Assembly: GCA_028456385.1 (NCBI GenBank)
Contig: JALNQF010000152.1
Coordinates: forward strand, 1 to 64,000
DNA length: 64,000 bases
Source: Ophiosphaerella korrae
Lineage: Eukaryota; Ascomycota; Dothideomycetes; Pleosporales; Phaeosphaeriaceae
Reading direction: 5' to 3'
Positions 23,788-35,613 of the stretch are shown here, in pieces. The notes below the pieces were generated by a model. That model saw nothing but the letters and a program-made list of their open reading frames with translations, had not been told where the DNA came from and made no database searches. The position numbers and the translations under genes are program-made. Each line of letters begins with the position of its first letter. Positions within the stretch are counted from its first letter, which is position 1.

Positions 23788-24960
23788 ATGGCTACACAAA
23801 CGCATATCGACATTCCTCACGGGCCAACGACTGTCAAGGTTCACCTCATCAACTCGGTAAACTTTGGTCCAGCGCAAATACACCGGTTCATGGCACCACC
23901 AGTACCAGGCCTCGAGACATTCACAACATCACCATCACATTCCTTTTACATTGAGCACCCATCAGGTCGAAAGCTAGTATTTGACCTGGGCATTCGGAAA
24001 GACTATCAAAACTATTCCAAGATGATTTCTGAATATGTTCCAACCACGCAGTACAATATTGAGGTCTCCAAGAATGTAGCCGACATCCTTGAAGAACAGG
24101 GTGTTGGACTATCCGGAATAGAAGCTATTATATGGAGCCACTGGCATTGGGAGTATGTCTAATTCACTCATACCATTACAAGATTTGCTAACCACCGGGA
24201 CACCATTAGCCATATTGGTGACCCATCTTCGTTCCCACACTGTGTGGACTTGGTGGTAGGACCGGGATTCAAAGATGCAATGCTTCCAGGATACCCTACA
24301 AACCCTGCCTCGCCTATTAGAGAGAGCGACTATGCTAACAGAAATCTTCGCGAAATCTCATTTGACTCACATCTCAAGATTGGACAGTTTCCTGCCTATG
24401 ATTACTTTGGAGACGGAAGTTTTTACCTTTTGGATAGTCCTGGTCATGCCATTGGTCATATCTGTGCCTTGGCCCGAACAACCTCTAACCAAGGGGACTC
24501 GTTTGTGTTGCTTGGAGGTGACATATGTCACTACGCGGGGATATTTAGGCCCTCCAAGTATCTCCCTGTTCCGAGCACTATTAGGCCGCATCCCTGTTTC
24601 CCTAATACTGGCTTACCTTTCTGTCCAGGATCCGCATTTATAGAGCTCCAGAAATCTCGAGATCGGGTACCAACAGATTCGCTATATAGTATGACATTCG
24701 GCCATGATATAACACTTGCTCAGAATACAGCCACATGGTTGCAAGAGCTCGACGCAGATTCAAGAATTTTTATTATCATCGCTCATGATTCTACAGTAAG
24801 GGACGGTGTGGATCATTTTCCACTCTCTTTGAACGATTGGAAAGTGAAAGGATGGGGCAAAAACTTGAAATGGGCTTTCTTTAGAGACCTTGAGCCGTAC
24901 TGGAAGGACAAATGTGTCTTGGAGACGTCTTCTGATACCCCCCCAGTAATGAAATCTTAG
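23788..24960 (+). CDS. Metallo-beta-lactamase-fold hydrolase, lactonase-like
   Basis: Predicted 371 aa, exons 23788-24152 and 24210-24960. The 57-nt intron (GTATGT, GCTAAC branch, TTAG) completes the metal motif: HWHW plus D-H gives HxHxDH at residues 118-123. Further ligands are the His in SPGHAIGH, the Asp in LGGDICH and a C-terminal His in IIAHDST, the full two-zinc set of the N-acyl homoserine lactonase and fungal lactonase branch. The enzyme should hydrolyse a lactone (or lactam) ring to an open hydroxy (or amino) acid. No signal peptide, so it is intracellular. Its position next to two BVMOs, which make lactones from cyclic ketones, supports ring opening as its job. Fusarium benzoxazolinone-detoxifying clusters also carry an MBL-fold enzyme, so lactam hydrolysis is an alternative. 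Confidence 0.9.
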
Positions 24961-25488
24961 TCTTAAAGCTATGTTTCTTGTGTGAAGCTGTTCATACGCA
25001 CATAAGAGCACCCAAAATCCCACAGATTCACGAGATTGAAGATCACCCGTTGTCAAAAACCACATGACTCGGCTAATGTCTTCGACCAAGTAAGCCATTC
25101 AGGTGGTTGCGGGGTAGGGAAAACTCGGTTCACATGCGCCAACGAACGTGGGATTGTTGATCGGTTATCCCGAAGTAGTTTGTCAAGTTCGGTATTCCTG
25201 TTAGGTCTGTCAAATTATTTAGGGTGATAGGTGGAGTACAGGGTTCTACCGAACTCCGAAACTGACTCATGCGCTTCTTGACACCGAAGTGTGCGGTCAA
25301 ATTTCGGATAAGCTTACGCGCCAGGTCGAACTAATGCAAAATTTGGAACGACACAGTGGCACTCGTTTATTCAGAGAAAGCCGTTATTATAAGAAGATCT
25401 GCAGGATAACACATGGTGTTTATGAGCAGACACAAAGAGTGCATCTCTGTCGCGACGTTGATAAAATCGTATTATCGACTACGTAACC
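24961..25488. promoter_or_regulatory. Upstream region of BVMO 2
   Basis: 528 bp. It contains CGG half-sites, including TCGGTTATCCCGA near 25160 (CGG-N5-CCG) and a CCGAA pair near 25250. No gene within it. Confidence 0.45.
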
Positions 25489-27243
25489 ATGGTCGGCCAA
25501 CTCAACGGACGCACCCCAGCAAAACTGGATTCCTCTGTCGATTTCGATTGTCTCATAATTGGTGCTGGCCAGTCGGGCATGTACTCACTGCATCGCATGC
25601 GAAAATTGGGTCTGAAGACAAGACTCCTTGAAGCAGGATCAGGCGAAGGAGGTACATGGTTCTGGTGAATATCAGAGTACTCAACACTGCAAAAAACTGG
25701 TATTGACATCATTCAGGAATCGATACCCAGGTGCTCGTTTCGATTCAGAGTCATATAGCTACATTTTCTCTTTCGATCAATCACTTCTCGACGAATGGAA
25801 CTGGACCGAGCACTTTGCTGGGCAAGCAGAAACACTCTCTTATTGTCAATACTTTGCGAAAAAGTTCAACCTTCATGAAGAAATGCAGTTTAATACCCGA
25901 GTCACATATGCTCACTGGCAAGAAGGCCTAAATTCTTGGCTAGTAGCAGATGAAGACGGAAGGACATATTCTTGTCGATTTCTAATCACTGCTATGGGCA
26001 TCTTGAATCAACCGACACTACCAAATATACCAGGTGTGCATGATTTCGAGGGATCAAGCTTTCACACGTCGAGATGGCCCGCAGATGCGAGCGCCATCAA
26101 TGGCAAGCGAGTTGGTATAATAGGGACTGGAGCGACAGCCATCCAAACCATTCAGGAGATCAAAAAGACTGTCGGCTCACTCACAGTGTTTCAGAGAACA
26201 CCAAACTGGACTGCACCCTTGAGAAATACTAAAATTTCCCCAGAGGATATGGAAGATATACGCAGGGACTATCCTAAGATTTTCCAACGCTGTCTCGACT
26301 CTTACTCATGCTTTATCCACCGCGCTGATCAGCGATCTGTGTTTGACGTTACTGAGGAAGAGCGAGAAAAATATTGGGAACAATTGTATATGCAAGCAGG
26401 CTTCTCGAAGTGGTTATCTAATTTCTACGACATCAATACCGATAGGGCAGCAAACGAACTCTTCTCTAAGTTCATCGCCAAGAAGATTCGTGAGCGTATA
26501 GATGATCCTAAAATAGCCGAAAAACTCATTCCCAAGAGCCATGGCTTTGGTACACGGCGTGTACCCTTGGAAGGCGGCTACTACGAGGCATATAATCAGC
26601 CTAATGTTAAGCTTGTTGACATCAACGAGAATCCCATTGAGTGTATCCACAAGAAGGGAATCAAGACAAGAGATGAAGATTTTGAGTTTGACGTTGTCAT
26701 TTATGCAACCGGTTTCGACGCCGTGACTGGTAGCTTTAGTGCGGTTGACTTCAGGGGAATAGGCAACACAAAACTCGCCGACGAGTGGTCAGGCGGTCTG
26801 CAAACCTTCCTTGGCCTAACCGTACACAAATTTCCCAATATGTCAGTTGTTACATCCGAAGATAGCACGTTCGAACATAGATTGACTTTTATAGGTTCAT
26901 GATTATGGGTCCGCATCAGATGTTTGGGAACATTCCGCGTTCTATTGAGTATGCAGTCGGCTGGGTGGCTGACTTTATAGAGTATGCTATCCAAAACGAT
27001 ATAGTTGTCATAGAAGCAACGAAAGAAGGAAATCAGGCCTGGACAAAGCATGTACACGAGTGTGCTGTAGGGTTCTTGGCAAACGAAATTGATAGCTGGA
27101 TGACCGGCGTGAATAAAAATGTGGCCGGCAAACAGAAGAGAAGCATTGCAAGATATAATGGACCTGCGCCGGGTTATCGGAAGAGGTGTGATGATGTCAA
27201 GGCGAGAGCATATGAGGACTTCCGCTTGGTAAGGAGCTCGTGA
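25489..27243 (+). CDS. Type I Baeyer-Villiger monooxygenase 2 (cyclohexanone-type)
   Basis: Predicted 549 aa, exons 25489-25664, 25717-26841 and 26895-27243. Introns are 52 and 53 nt. Splicing restores GGTWFWNRYPGARFDSESY and FPNMFMIMGPHQMFGNIP. The FAD motif GAGQSG is at 25-30, the BVMO fingerprint FEGSSFHTSRWP at about 169-180, the NADPH motif GTGATA follows soon after, and YATGFDA is near residue 395. Length and the short N-terminus match cyclohexanone/cycloalkanone monooxygenases, unlike the 626-aa enzyme at 16746. The two are therefore not a recent duplication and probably act on different ketones or successive steps. No targeting signal; cytosolic expected. It is in tandem with the lactonase upstream and the alcohol dehydrogenase downstream, all on the plus strand. 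Confidence 0.93.
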
Positions 27244-27630
27244 ATATCAATCTTGTAAAATAATTGTAGCGTTGATCAACCACAAAAAGTGGAGGGAAGC
27301 AAAGCCTTCAAGGTATAGACTGATCAAGTGGGCCTCAAACAAGCCAGAAAGATATCCCGGCGTTTGTAATAATTACTTCAGTACACGAATCATGCCACGA
27401 CCAACTTTTGCATTCTCGATCAGAGTCGAGTGACCTGGATTCATAAGTTCCCCGCATTCTGAAGCCGGCAATCCATTTCTAGTCTAGTCTTATCGAAGAT
27501 TGCTAGGTCATTGGTAACACAACCCTTGCGTACATTATATTGTGTCATGCTGAAATGACTTTGACTTGCTTCAAAGATCACTAAATTGAAAAGGTAATAA
27601 GATCAGAACCAGCTACTTCACTATACCAAG
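27244..27630. promoter_or_regulatory. Upstream region of the Zn alcohol dehydrogenase
   Basis: 387 bp, AT-rich. No gene. A GAAGCCGGCAATCC segment near 27465 holds a CCGG palindrome, but no clear operator pair is seen. Confidence 0.4.
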
Positions 27631-28813
27631 ATGAGTTTCAACAATCATGAAGCGATTCCAGATACGATGTGGGCATGGCGAAAGCACCGAGGCAATATGG
27701 AGCCGGTGAGTTATTCTTCATGACTTTCAATACACACACCTACTTATAGCAATCAAGGTTTGGGAAGAAATCCCGACCCCAAGTCCACATGCAACTGGTT
27801 TACTTATTAAACTCATTGCTGCTGGCGTGTGCCGCTCTGATCACAATTTATTAACCAACGAGAACCAACCAGCATGGTTCAAAGAGAAGTTTACCCTTGG
27901 TCACGAAGGTTGTGGCTATATCGCCCAACTTGGATCATCTGTGACCTCTGAATCTGGATTTGCTGTTGGAAATATAGTAGCACTACTCGCTGTCCCCGGA
28001 TGTGGTAGCCCGGATTGTGAAGAATGTAGTAACGACCTGCCTCAGCTATGCCTACAAGGATATAGAAGCGGTATCGGCATGGATGGATATTTTGCTTCGT
28101 ATTGTGTCATCGACATTCGTGCTGCAGTGCACGTACCCAAGGGCGTTACACCCAGTCAAGCAGCCGTTGCTACTGATGCTGTGACAACTGCATATCACGC
28201 CATCCATCGACGTGGTGCGATCAAACCAACGGACGTGGTTTTCCTTTTTGGTCTTGGTGGATTAGGCTTCAATGCCTTGCAACTTATACGGGTGATCGGA
28301 GCGACAGTTTTGGTTAGCGATGTGAAGCGAGAAAACATAGATGAAGCTGTACGAATTGGAGTCAAGAGAGAACATTGTGTACCTGTAGGGAAGAACGTGC
28401 GAGAGTGGGTACAGGAAAATGGATGGAGTGGAAGGATCTCGGTAGTCGCTGACTTTGTTGGCACTGCGCAGACGTTCAGTGATGCTCAAAGTATTGGTCA
28501 GTGCCTACCCAACGTTTTATTTCACAATCACTGATAGATTCTAGTTCGGCAAGCGGGGAGGATGCTATGTGTGGGGACCTTGAATCATGAAAATACAGTA
28601 CATATGAAGATTGCAATCCGAAAGAGGTTGACAATTACCTTTTCGTATGGAGGACAAACAAAAGATCTGAAAGAAGTGCTTGATTTAATTTCACAGGGCG
28701 CGTTGCATCCAATGGTAGCTGAAGGCAAGCTGAAAGATCTTCCGCAGGTGATGAAAGACCTCGAAGCAGGCAAGGTTCAAGGAAGAATAGCACTGCTCGG
28801 CTCAGGTACATAG
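27631..28813 (+). CDS. Zinc-dependent alcohol dehydrogenase (MDR family)
   Basis: Predicted 360 aa, exons 27631-27705, 27758-28496 and 28545-28813. Introns are 52 and 48 nt; the junctions read MEP-VWEEIPTPSPH and QSIV-RQAGRML. The GroES-like domain carries the catalytic Zn ligands Cys in AAGVCRSDH and His-Glu in LGHEGCG, plus a structural-Zn cysteine group in CGSPDCEECSNDLPQLC. The nucleotide-binding fold has FGLGGLGFNALQ. Length is normal for the family. It should interconvert an alcohol and a ketone or aldehyde with NAD(P). In this cluster it could make the ketone for a BVMO, or oxidise the hydroxy acid released by ring opening. It is downstream of BVMO 2 on the same strand with its own promoter-sized gap. 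Confidence 0.92.
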
Positions 28814-29010
28814 CAAAACAGAGGTACCCCAAGAGCTGCGGGTCCTTCGTACCTAGGTACTAGAAGCGGGGTAGACGGTTGAAAATCGATCTCCTCGAGG
28901 TGCCTAGACTCAAGACTCTATGATTGCCTCACTTCCGAACTTAGAATGAAGACTTGAACCTTTTTATAAATCCTGATTTTGCAATTTGACACTAGCCTAT
29001 AGTCGTCGAC

Positions 29011-30099
29011 ATGACTCAAAGGCCCACAGTGAATGGCTACCAGCACGATGATGCATGGGACAAAGATTGGCTCCGAGTTGATGGACTACATGAAATATAC
29101 TACGAGCAATATGGAAAGAAGGACGGAAAACCAGGTATACTATGAGCTTCCTTAGCTGCTCGCGTTCTGGTCGCCAGCGCTTATACCATCTAGTCATCTA
29201 TCTCCATGGCGGCCCAGGAGGCCACATTTCCAAGCCCAACACAGAGTTTTTTAACCCAGAACACTATCGAGTAGTTCTCCTTGATCAGCGTGGTAGTGGC
29301 AAATCTCGCCCCCACGCCTGCACCACGGACAACACCACATGGCATCTCGTCGCCGATATCGAAACCCTCCGCAAACATCTAAGTATACCAAAATGGCACC
29401 TTGTCTTTGGCGGATCTTGGGGTTCCACACTCGCCCTGGCTTATGCTCAAACCCATCCCGAGAGCGTAGGAAGCTTGGTTCTGCGAGGTATCTTCCTCGT
29501 GCGCGATTTCGAACTGAAATGGTCCTTGGCGAAAAGTGGCGCGGCAATGTTGTTCCCAGATGCATATGATGAGTTTTTAAGCTTCTTACCGGAATCTGAG
29601 CGGGCAGATGTGGGGAGCGCGTACCACAAACGAATTATGTCGGACGACACAAACATCAGCCACCCAGCGGCTAGAGCGTGGAACAAATGGGAAACTAGCA
29701 TAAGCAGTTTGTATCCAAGCTTGGAAGGATTGAAGAAGTTGGATGATGTAGCGTTTTCGCTCCCACATGCGAGGATGGAGTCACATTATTTCAAACACTC
29801 GGCGTGGCTTGAGGAGGGGCAGCTCATGAAGAAGGAAAACGTTGACAAGATTCGAAATATTCCAGGGACTATCGTGCAGGGGCGGTATGATATTGTGTGT
29901 CCACCCAGAACAGCTTATGAGTTGCATAAAGCATGGCCGGAGTCGGAGCTACATTGGATTGTAGATTCTGGACATAGTTCAACGGTGAGTGAAGGACATG
30001 CCTATGACGACGTAAGTGTGGCCTAACATTTATTAGGAGCCGGGTACAAAGAAGAAACTGATGGAAGTATGCGACAAGTATGCTTCACTTGAGATGTAG
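29011..30099 (+). CDS. Alpha/beta hydrolase, proline iminopeptidase type (S33)
   Basis: Predicted 325 aa, exons 29011-29134, 29194-29984 and 30037-30099. Introns are 59 and 52 nt (donors GTATAC and GTGAGT). Motifs in order: the oxyanion-hole block YLHGGPGG, DQRGSGKSRPHA, the nucleophile elbow GGSWGSTLALAYAQ, the acid in GRYDIVCPP and the His in DSGHSST. The last 20 residues come from a tiny third exon. The fold and motifs are those of proline iminopeptidases, which release N-terminal proline, but fungal relatives also act on esters and amides. As the last plus-strand gene of the cluster it may hydrolyse a BVMO ester product; an unrelated peptidase role remains possible. Confidence 0.9.
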
Positions 30100-30133
30100 G
30101 TGTAGACGAGAAAATTTATGTTCAATTGGTACT

Positions 30134-30571
30134 CTATAGCTTGGCCGCAGTTTGGGCCTTCTTGAATATTGGCTCCATCTTGGTCGCCTTCATAACATCG
30201 CCCTTGACCTTCAATTTTCCGCTCATGAACAGCCTTTGTGCATTTGCCTTGCCTGCGGCTAGTTGGCCAAAATCCTTATCCGACAGGCTCAGGGTGACAG
30301 CGGCCTTCTTGCCCTCGGGCGCTGTGCCTTTTCCAACGGTACCCGTCTCCTTGAGATCAATGTACCATGACTCGGTCTGGCCGGACGCGTTCTTGAGAGT
30401 GAAGGCGAAGATGGCGCCGCCTTTCTTGATAGCGTCCTGGCGTTCGGCATCAGAGGACGCGAGCGAGCGAGCGATCTCGTCAAAGGCGGCCGAGGCTGGG
30501 AATGAGTCTGATACTAGGCATTAGTTGGGTGCTTTTGAGTAGACACAGTACTCACCAGACTTGAGAGACAT
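30134..30571 (-). CDS. SCP2 sterol-carrier/lipid-binding protein with PTS1
   Basis: Predicted 129 aa, exons 30571-30556 and 30507-30134 on the minus strand. The first coding exon holds only five codons and one base (MSLKS plus G). The 48-nt intron starts GTGAGT and ends TATCAG. The body is one SCP2 domain, with blocks GGAIFAFTLKNASGQTESWY, DLKETGTVGKG and FGQLAAGKANAQRLFMSGKL. The protein ends in AKL, a type 1 peroxisomal targeting signal. Stand-alone fungal SCP2 proteins bind acyl-CoAs or other lipids and support peroxisomal beta-oxidation. It ends 35 bp from the 3' end of the hydrolase, converging with it. It is probably a general lipid gene, though peroxisomal handling of acids from the cluster cannot be excluded. 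Confidence 0.93.
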
Positions 30572-31248
30572 GGTGGTTGTTCACCGAAGTACCGGTATTG
30601 GACAGTGGTGGCTTGGTATGCGATAAGAGGATGGAAAGGAAGGAGGAATTGGGCTCTGGATAGTATTTGAACTTCTTGGGACGCCCGTGACAATAATGTT
30701 CAATGCACAAGTTGGCACCAAATCCGGGGAAGCATGTGAATGTCCTGGCCCAAAACGCGCCAAACAAGGTGCCGAGGCATGACGCTAGCACGTGGACACA
30801 TGCCGGCGCGCTAAGCTGCACTCGGATCTGCATCACGTCGTCCCTTACCGGATGGGATCAATGAGGAAGCTAGCCGCACAACAGCAATACTGCCGGTAGT
30901 CAAGGTACAGATGGACAGGATTCAGAACACTAAGAGAATATCATTCAGGGATCGTATGCGATGCTTGCGGCATCAAATCTACCAGTCGGAAACATATGTC
31001 CATCGTCGAGTCGTCAATGTCGTCAATGTCGGCCGTTGATACAATGCATCGTGACTAGCTGGAAAGAAGGCATAAAAAAGGTACCGGAGGAAGCCAGCTC
31101 TTGCGCTCAAATAGGGCCAGTTAGCAGAGGAACAAAAACAGCAACGCCAAGTAGTTTCCCGTCCCAAACCGTTCATCATCCCAAGGGGTATCAGCCTCAA
31201 CACCGGCCCATGCTTTCAAATCGTACATATCAAAATCGACCAAGGGTT
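30572..31248. other. Promoter of the SCP2 gene and 3' flank of the F-box gene
   Basis: 677 bp. Short frames on both strands (for example 30552-30836) lack motifs and are not accepted. No repeat noted. Confidence 0.5.
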
Positions 31249-32912
31249 TCACTTCCACGATGACAGGCGCAAAAACCGCTTGACATGATCGCCACCAAAT
31301 AAACTGTCCTTTACAGCCGAGCTCTTTCGCAACGCACGATTAGGCTTGGTAAGCCACCTCGACAATGCATGCGCGCTACGCTGTGTCCCACTAACCTCCT
31401 CAATAGCATGGTCAACTTCTTCAAGTAACGGGCCCATGATACGCGGCTCACAATCCACAGGGCTCAGCATAATCGGAACGTCCATGACTTCTTCCTGTGT
31501 GCGCTTCCATCGGTCGTTGCCTGCAATATGCGTTAAAGGTTCGAGCGCTTGGTCCCAATCGCCTTCGCGCAATTCGACGTCTTCAAAGTTGAACTCGACG
31601 AGGCTGCGGCGGTGTTTGTGGATGAAATCCGAGATCTGCGTACTGTCCATGATGGCATTCTCGAGCTCCATATATCGAAGGCCACAGAATTTTAGGGGCC
31701 GCGGGCCGCGGACTTGGCCACGCATAGATGGGTGCATGCTTTCTTCTTGAACGGGGAGCATACATGGTTCTTTGTCTAGAGAGAGAGGTGACGGGCCGCG
31801 TGTGCCTTTCCAGCGAAAGAAGAGGCGAGTCAGACTGCGGGAGAGGGTGTGGAGATAGGCATGGAGGATGCGTAAATGCTCGAGGGATTGTGCGCGGACG
31901 CGCATTGATGTAGAAGAAAAGGGAATAGACTCCATGCATATTGATAGGTGACGGATCTGTCCCCAGCGCTTAGCTGATGAGGCGGTGCTGCCAAATCCGT
32001 GCATGGGATGCAAGTAGAGAAGACCTCCGGAATGAATGGGGTGAAGAGAGAGAGAAGTGAGGCTGTACAATGGGGCGCGCTCAATCGCGATTCTCAACGA
32101 AATAAGCGCATAGTCCACGGCGCTTCGGCTGTTTCGAGGTGCGCTGTCGAATCCAGGGCAGGATATCTTGAGGTGAGTAAGGTTGATGAGTTCAGAAAAA
32201 GCGGCAGCAAAGGCAGGCACGTTGGTTGCTGCATGGAATAGAGGCGGGTATTGCTTGACAAGAAGATCCTGCATCTCCCACGATCCGTACTTAGGCGTCT
32301 TGTCTCTTGATAGGCCAGATTGAGGGTTCTGAACTTGCGGCTCATAGTTGAACTTCTTCTCCGCACCAGTGTCTGGGTCAATGATGGGCGGTAGGAAGGT
32401 ATCTGTGGTGTGTGGCATGTGGAAGGTAAAAGCCTTAACATGGCGACCTATTCTTGAAAGCGCTCCGATACGCGCTGGCTTGGAAAATGTGGACGTCTTA
32501 AAAGTGGTGGTTATAGACTCAAACAAGGTGGGCGCAGCGCGTGAAGAAAAGTCATGGCAGACCAGACGAAAGTTGGCGAGATCTTCGGTTTCCATATGCT
32601 CAAGGAGGTTATCGCGGCATTGATCGTTTAACCAGAAGCGCAAGAAGACGGAGCTTGTGGAGAGGACCAAATTGCAAATAGACCCATTTGAGCGCGTTGC
32701 TTGTTGTTGTCAATACATAGGATGCAACAGCACATTGCGCAAGAGGGCTTACATCGGCCATCAATGGTTGTGGCAGGTGTCAGCGGTATTTCACCAAATA
32801 GCAACTTGGAGCTCGTCCGCGACACTGTGGTTGCGGCACTGGCATAGCTGCTGTGACTATCTCCCGAATAAGATCGCTTCAACGACGGCGGAGAGTGTCG
32901 CTGGGAATTCAT
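31249..32912 (-). CDS. F-box protein
   Basis: Predicted 536 aa, exons 32912-32753 and 32699-31249 on the minus strand. The 53-nt intron (donor GTAAGC, acceptor AACAAG) is the only phase-compatible choice I found, joining TIDGR to STRSNGSICNL. The F-box lies at about residues 75-115 (CRDNLLEHMETEDLANFRLVC). The rest has hydrophobic, repeat-like segments as in fungal F-box proteins with leucine-rich folds, a basic Pro/Ser region and a charged C-terminus. F-box proteins recruit substrates to SCF ubiquitin ligases through Skp1; the target is unknown. Confidence is lower for the first exon, because the true start might be nearer the F-box. Confidence 0.75.
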
Positions 32913-34035
32913 GTTGCTTGGGTGGTTGTCGCATTCAGGTTGGGGTTTGTGGAACGGTCAAAGTCAAGTTGCGATATCAAACCGCCTACGAAGTCGTCAA
33001 AAGTCGTTTCGTTTCGTTTCCATTCAAATGATTTACAAATCTTGAGAAATGTCCCCAGGTATCGTCGGCATTTACCACATTCGACTCGAAGCGAGGCCAT
33101 GGTGCACGTGAGACGCAAGTGTGAGTCAACCATCGTGTTGTTTCCCAACCCATCCAGTCCATCAGTCCGGCTGTTCTACATGCGGCCAGATAATTGAGAG
33201 GAAAACACGACCATATCACGGTAGAAGAGCGTGTCTTTATGGTGTTTGACGCGACGATTCGACCGGATGGCTATGTGGGGCTGGAGCCTGGAGCCCGCTT
33301 GAAACGTTTCACTCTTCCCAGCCAATCGTATGGGATGGTGGGTGGGATAATGCATGCAGGTGGTGCAGTAGCGCTGCAGTGACTCCTCAGATGAGATGGC
33401 TAGGCAGCTTGGATTGGCGGTCAGCGCTCCAAACGTCGCGTGTCGGCGGGATCTAACGCGTCGTGCCTTTTTGTGCGTTGCCAGAGCGAGTCGCGATTCG
33501 CAGCTACACAACAATAACAGATGCAATTACGGCTCTGGTGCATGCTTTGCGCCCACTAAAAGTATCTAGGCCTGAGATGCGATCGTCGACTCCAATCGCC
33601 CTATCGATAGCTAGCCGGCAAGGCGTTATGCTATGTGGCTTGACAACCATCAACACCAAATAGCAATCGTCATGTTGCCACAGACCATACACACAACATT
33701 ATCACGCCTCTAAAACCCGCATCGGGCGAGCGGCATCGCCATCTCTTGGCAAACCATAAATCCCTCACCTGCATTTGATGTTGTGCCCTACTCCAACCGG
33801 TGAGCATAGAGCAATGCCCCTCACTTCGGCCATGGAACGGCACATCCCATACATGATGCGAACTCAGTGACAAAGCGCACGTCGAGTAACCATGATTGGA
33901 CTGCTAATGTATCTGTAGTATTAAAGCGTAATATGATGATTGGAAGAAAATGAGCCCAACATTTGCCCTGTCCACTTTTGGCGTCTCCCGTACTCCTTGC
34001 AGTTGTTGAGACTGCTCCTCGTCGCTCCATGCCCC
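32913..34035. other. Intergenic region, no supported gene
   Basis: 1.1 kb between the start of the F-box gene and the 3' end of the arrestin gene. Short frames (for example minus 32909-33148 and plus 33194-33382) have no recognisable family. No tRNA or repeat seen. Confidence 0.5.
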
Positions 34036-35613
34036 TCAGCGCCTCTTCTCATCCAAAAAGCGGGGCGCACCTTCAGGGACCGGTGGTGGTTGGTAACTAC
34101 CTCTGTACCCATTGATTGGTGGCAGATCATGCCCAATAGCCTCCTCGTAACTGGGTGGCGCATCTTCAAACCCTCCCGCTTGTGGTGGTACTTGGGCAGG
34201 CGTGCCTGGGAACGCGTTACTCCCGTTGGCGAAACTGCCATGAGTGGGTGTAGTAGGTGTATGTGGTGCCTGTGCCTGCTGATATGGGGGTACGTTCAAA
34301 GTATTCATGGTTGACTGGAGTTTCTGTGCATCACCTATGAGTGTAGCTTCCAGCAACGCCTTTGGGGGCGCAATCCCGGAGTAGATCTTGACTGGAAGCC
34401 GCAATGGGAGTACCACAAGTTGATCTTCGCCGTGCTTGTAACTACCATAGCCAACACCGACACGTACTTCAAGCTCATAATACCGCGCTAAGTTACAGGT
34501 TTGGAATGTTGGGGGCACGGTGTTTGGAATGGATTTACCGCTCCAGTATTCAGGATTGATGGGTATCTCTGTATCAATAGGATCTGTAGGCATGCCAATG
34601 GGTATTGCCATGTTGCTAAAGGAGCAAAGAATCCAGCTATTGGACTCGGTACGTGCCACTTCATGAGCGCGTACTTTGGTGTAGCCTATCAGCTCAATCT
34701 GGAGCATCTGGAGGTAGATGTTTTTACTTCGCTCGCTAACATTCCTGAGTAGTAGACGTAGCGGCAGGTCCTGATTGTTGGTAAGAATTGCTGGGTTTGG
34801 CAGCCGAGCATCAATGGCAACGCGAGGGGGTACGCTTCCAGATACAGAAAGTGACGTTGGGATACTAGCCGAGGAACTCCCCCTATCAAACAAGCCTGGC
34901 TTCTTGCCTGCTGCCACGCTCTGCGCATTCTCTATGAATTGATGTTGTCTCCTCGCATATGCTTCCCCGTCTAGCTTTTCTGGACGCGGTGGTTCAATAG
35001 GCAGGAAGGTAAAATTTGCGACCGCCCTTGGATTTTCCTTGAAGAATTGCGGTCGGTTCACAGTCACCTTTACAAAGTACTTGATCTCTGCCTCGCCTGG
35101 AAAGCCAGCTAATGAGGGTGGGAGTGTGGCCTTGATGTGGTGTGTCGCTGGTCTCGCGAACTCGGGTAATGCGTTCGAGAAGGAAACGTTGGCGATGGGG
35201 CTGTTGGTTTGCTGACATTGTGTATTTAGAGGTATCTAGCACTTATGTCAGTGTCGCGCCCACCCAATCCTACAAGTTTTACAGACCTTGAATTGGAAAG
35301 GATATTCAAAGTTACCAGCGTTGATAGCAAAGCTAGCCTTGGGGTTCGCGGCAAGCTCTTCTGGGCGCACATCGGTGGGGAATAAGGTATGTGTCTTGTA
35401 CAAAAATTTATGGACTTCCAGTACGGGGCGTTGCTTATCTGGCCTGTTTGGATGCACTGGTGCAAGTAGCCGTGTCTTAGACTCGCCCTCAAGTTTCACA
35501 ATGATGCTGCTTATGTTTGTTGGGTTAGGCACCCGCAGCACCACTTTTCCTTGTATGACGTCGAGATTGGTATAGTGCTCGTGGGGGTGTTGAAGAGCTA
35601 TAGAAACATTCAT
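34036..35613 (-). CDS. Alpha-arrestin-like trafficking adaptor with PPxY motif
   Basis: Predicted 508 aa, exons 35613-35287 and 35235-34036 on the minus strand. The 51-nt intron (donor GTCTGT, acceptor CTAG) joins FEYPFQFK to IPLNTQCQQ. An arrestin N-like beta-sandwich (about 1-165) begins with SIALQHPHEHYTNLDVIQGKV and includes FEYPFQF. An arrestin C-like domain runs to about residue 400 (VSERSKNIYLQMLQIELIGYT). The Pro-rich tail contains PPSYEEAIG, a WW-domain ligand for the Rsp5/HulA ubiquitin ligase, and ends basic (FLDEKRR). Fungal alpha-arrestins bring the ligase to plasma-membrane transporters for endocytosis, often on nutrient signals. The exact ART subfamily is not clear. Confidence 0.87.
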
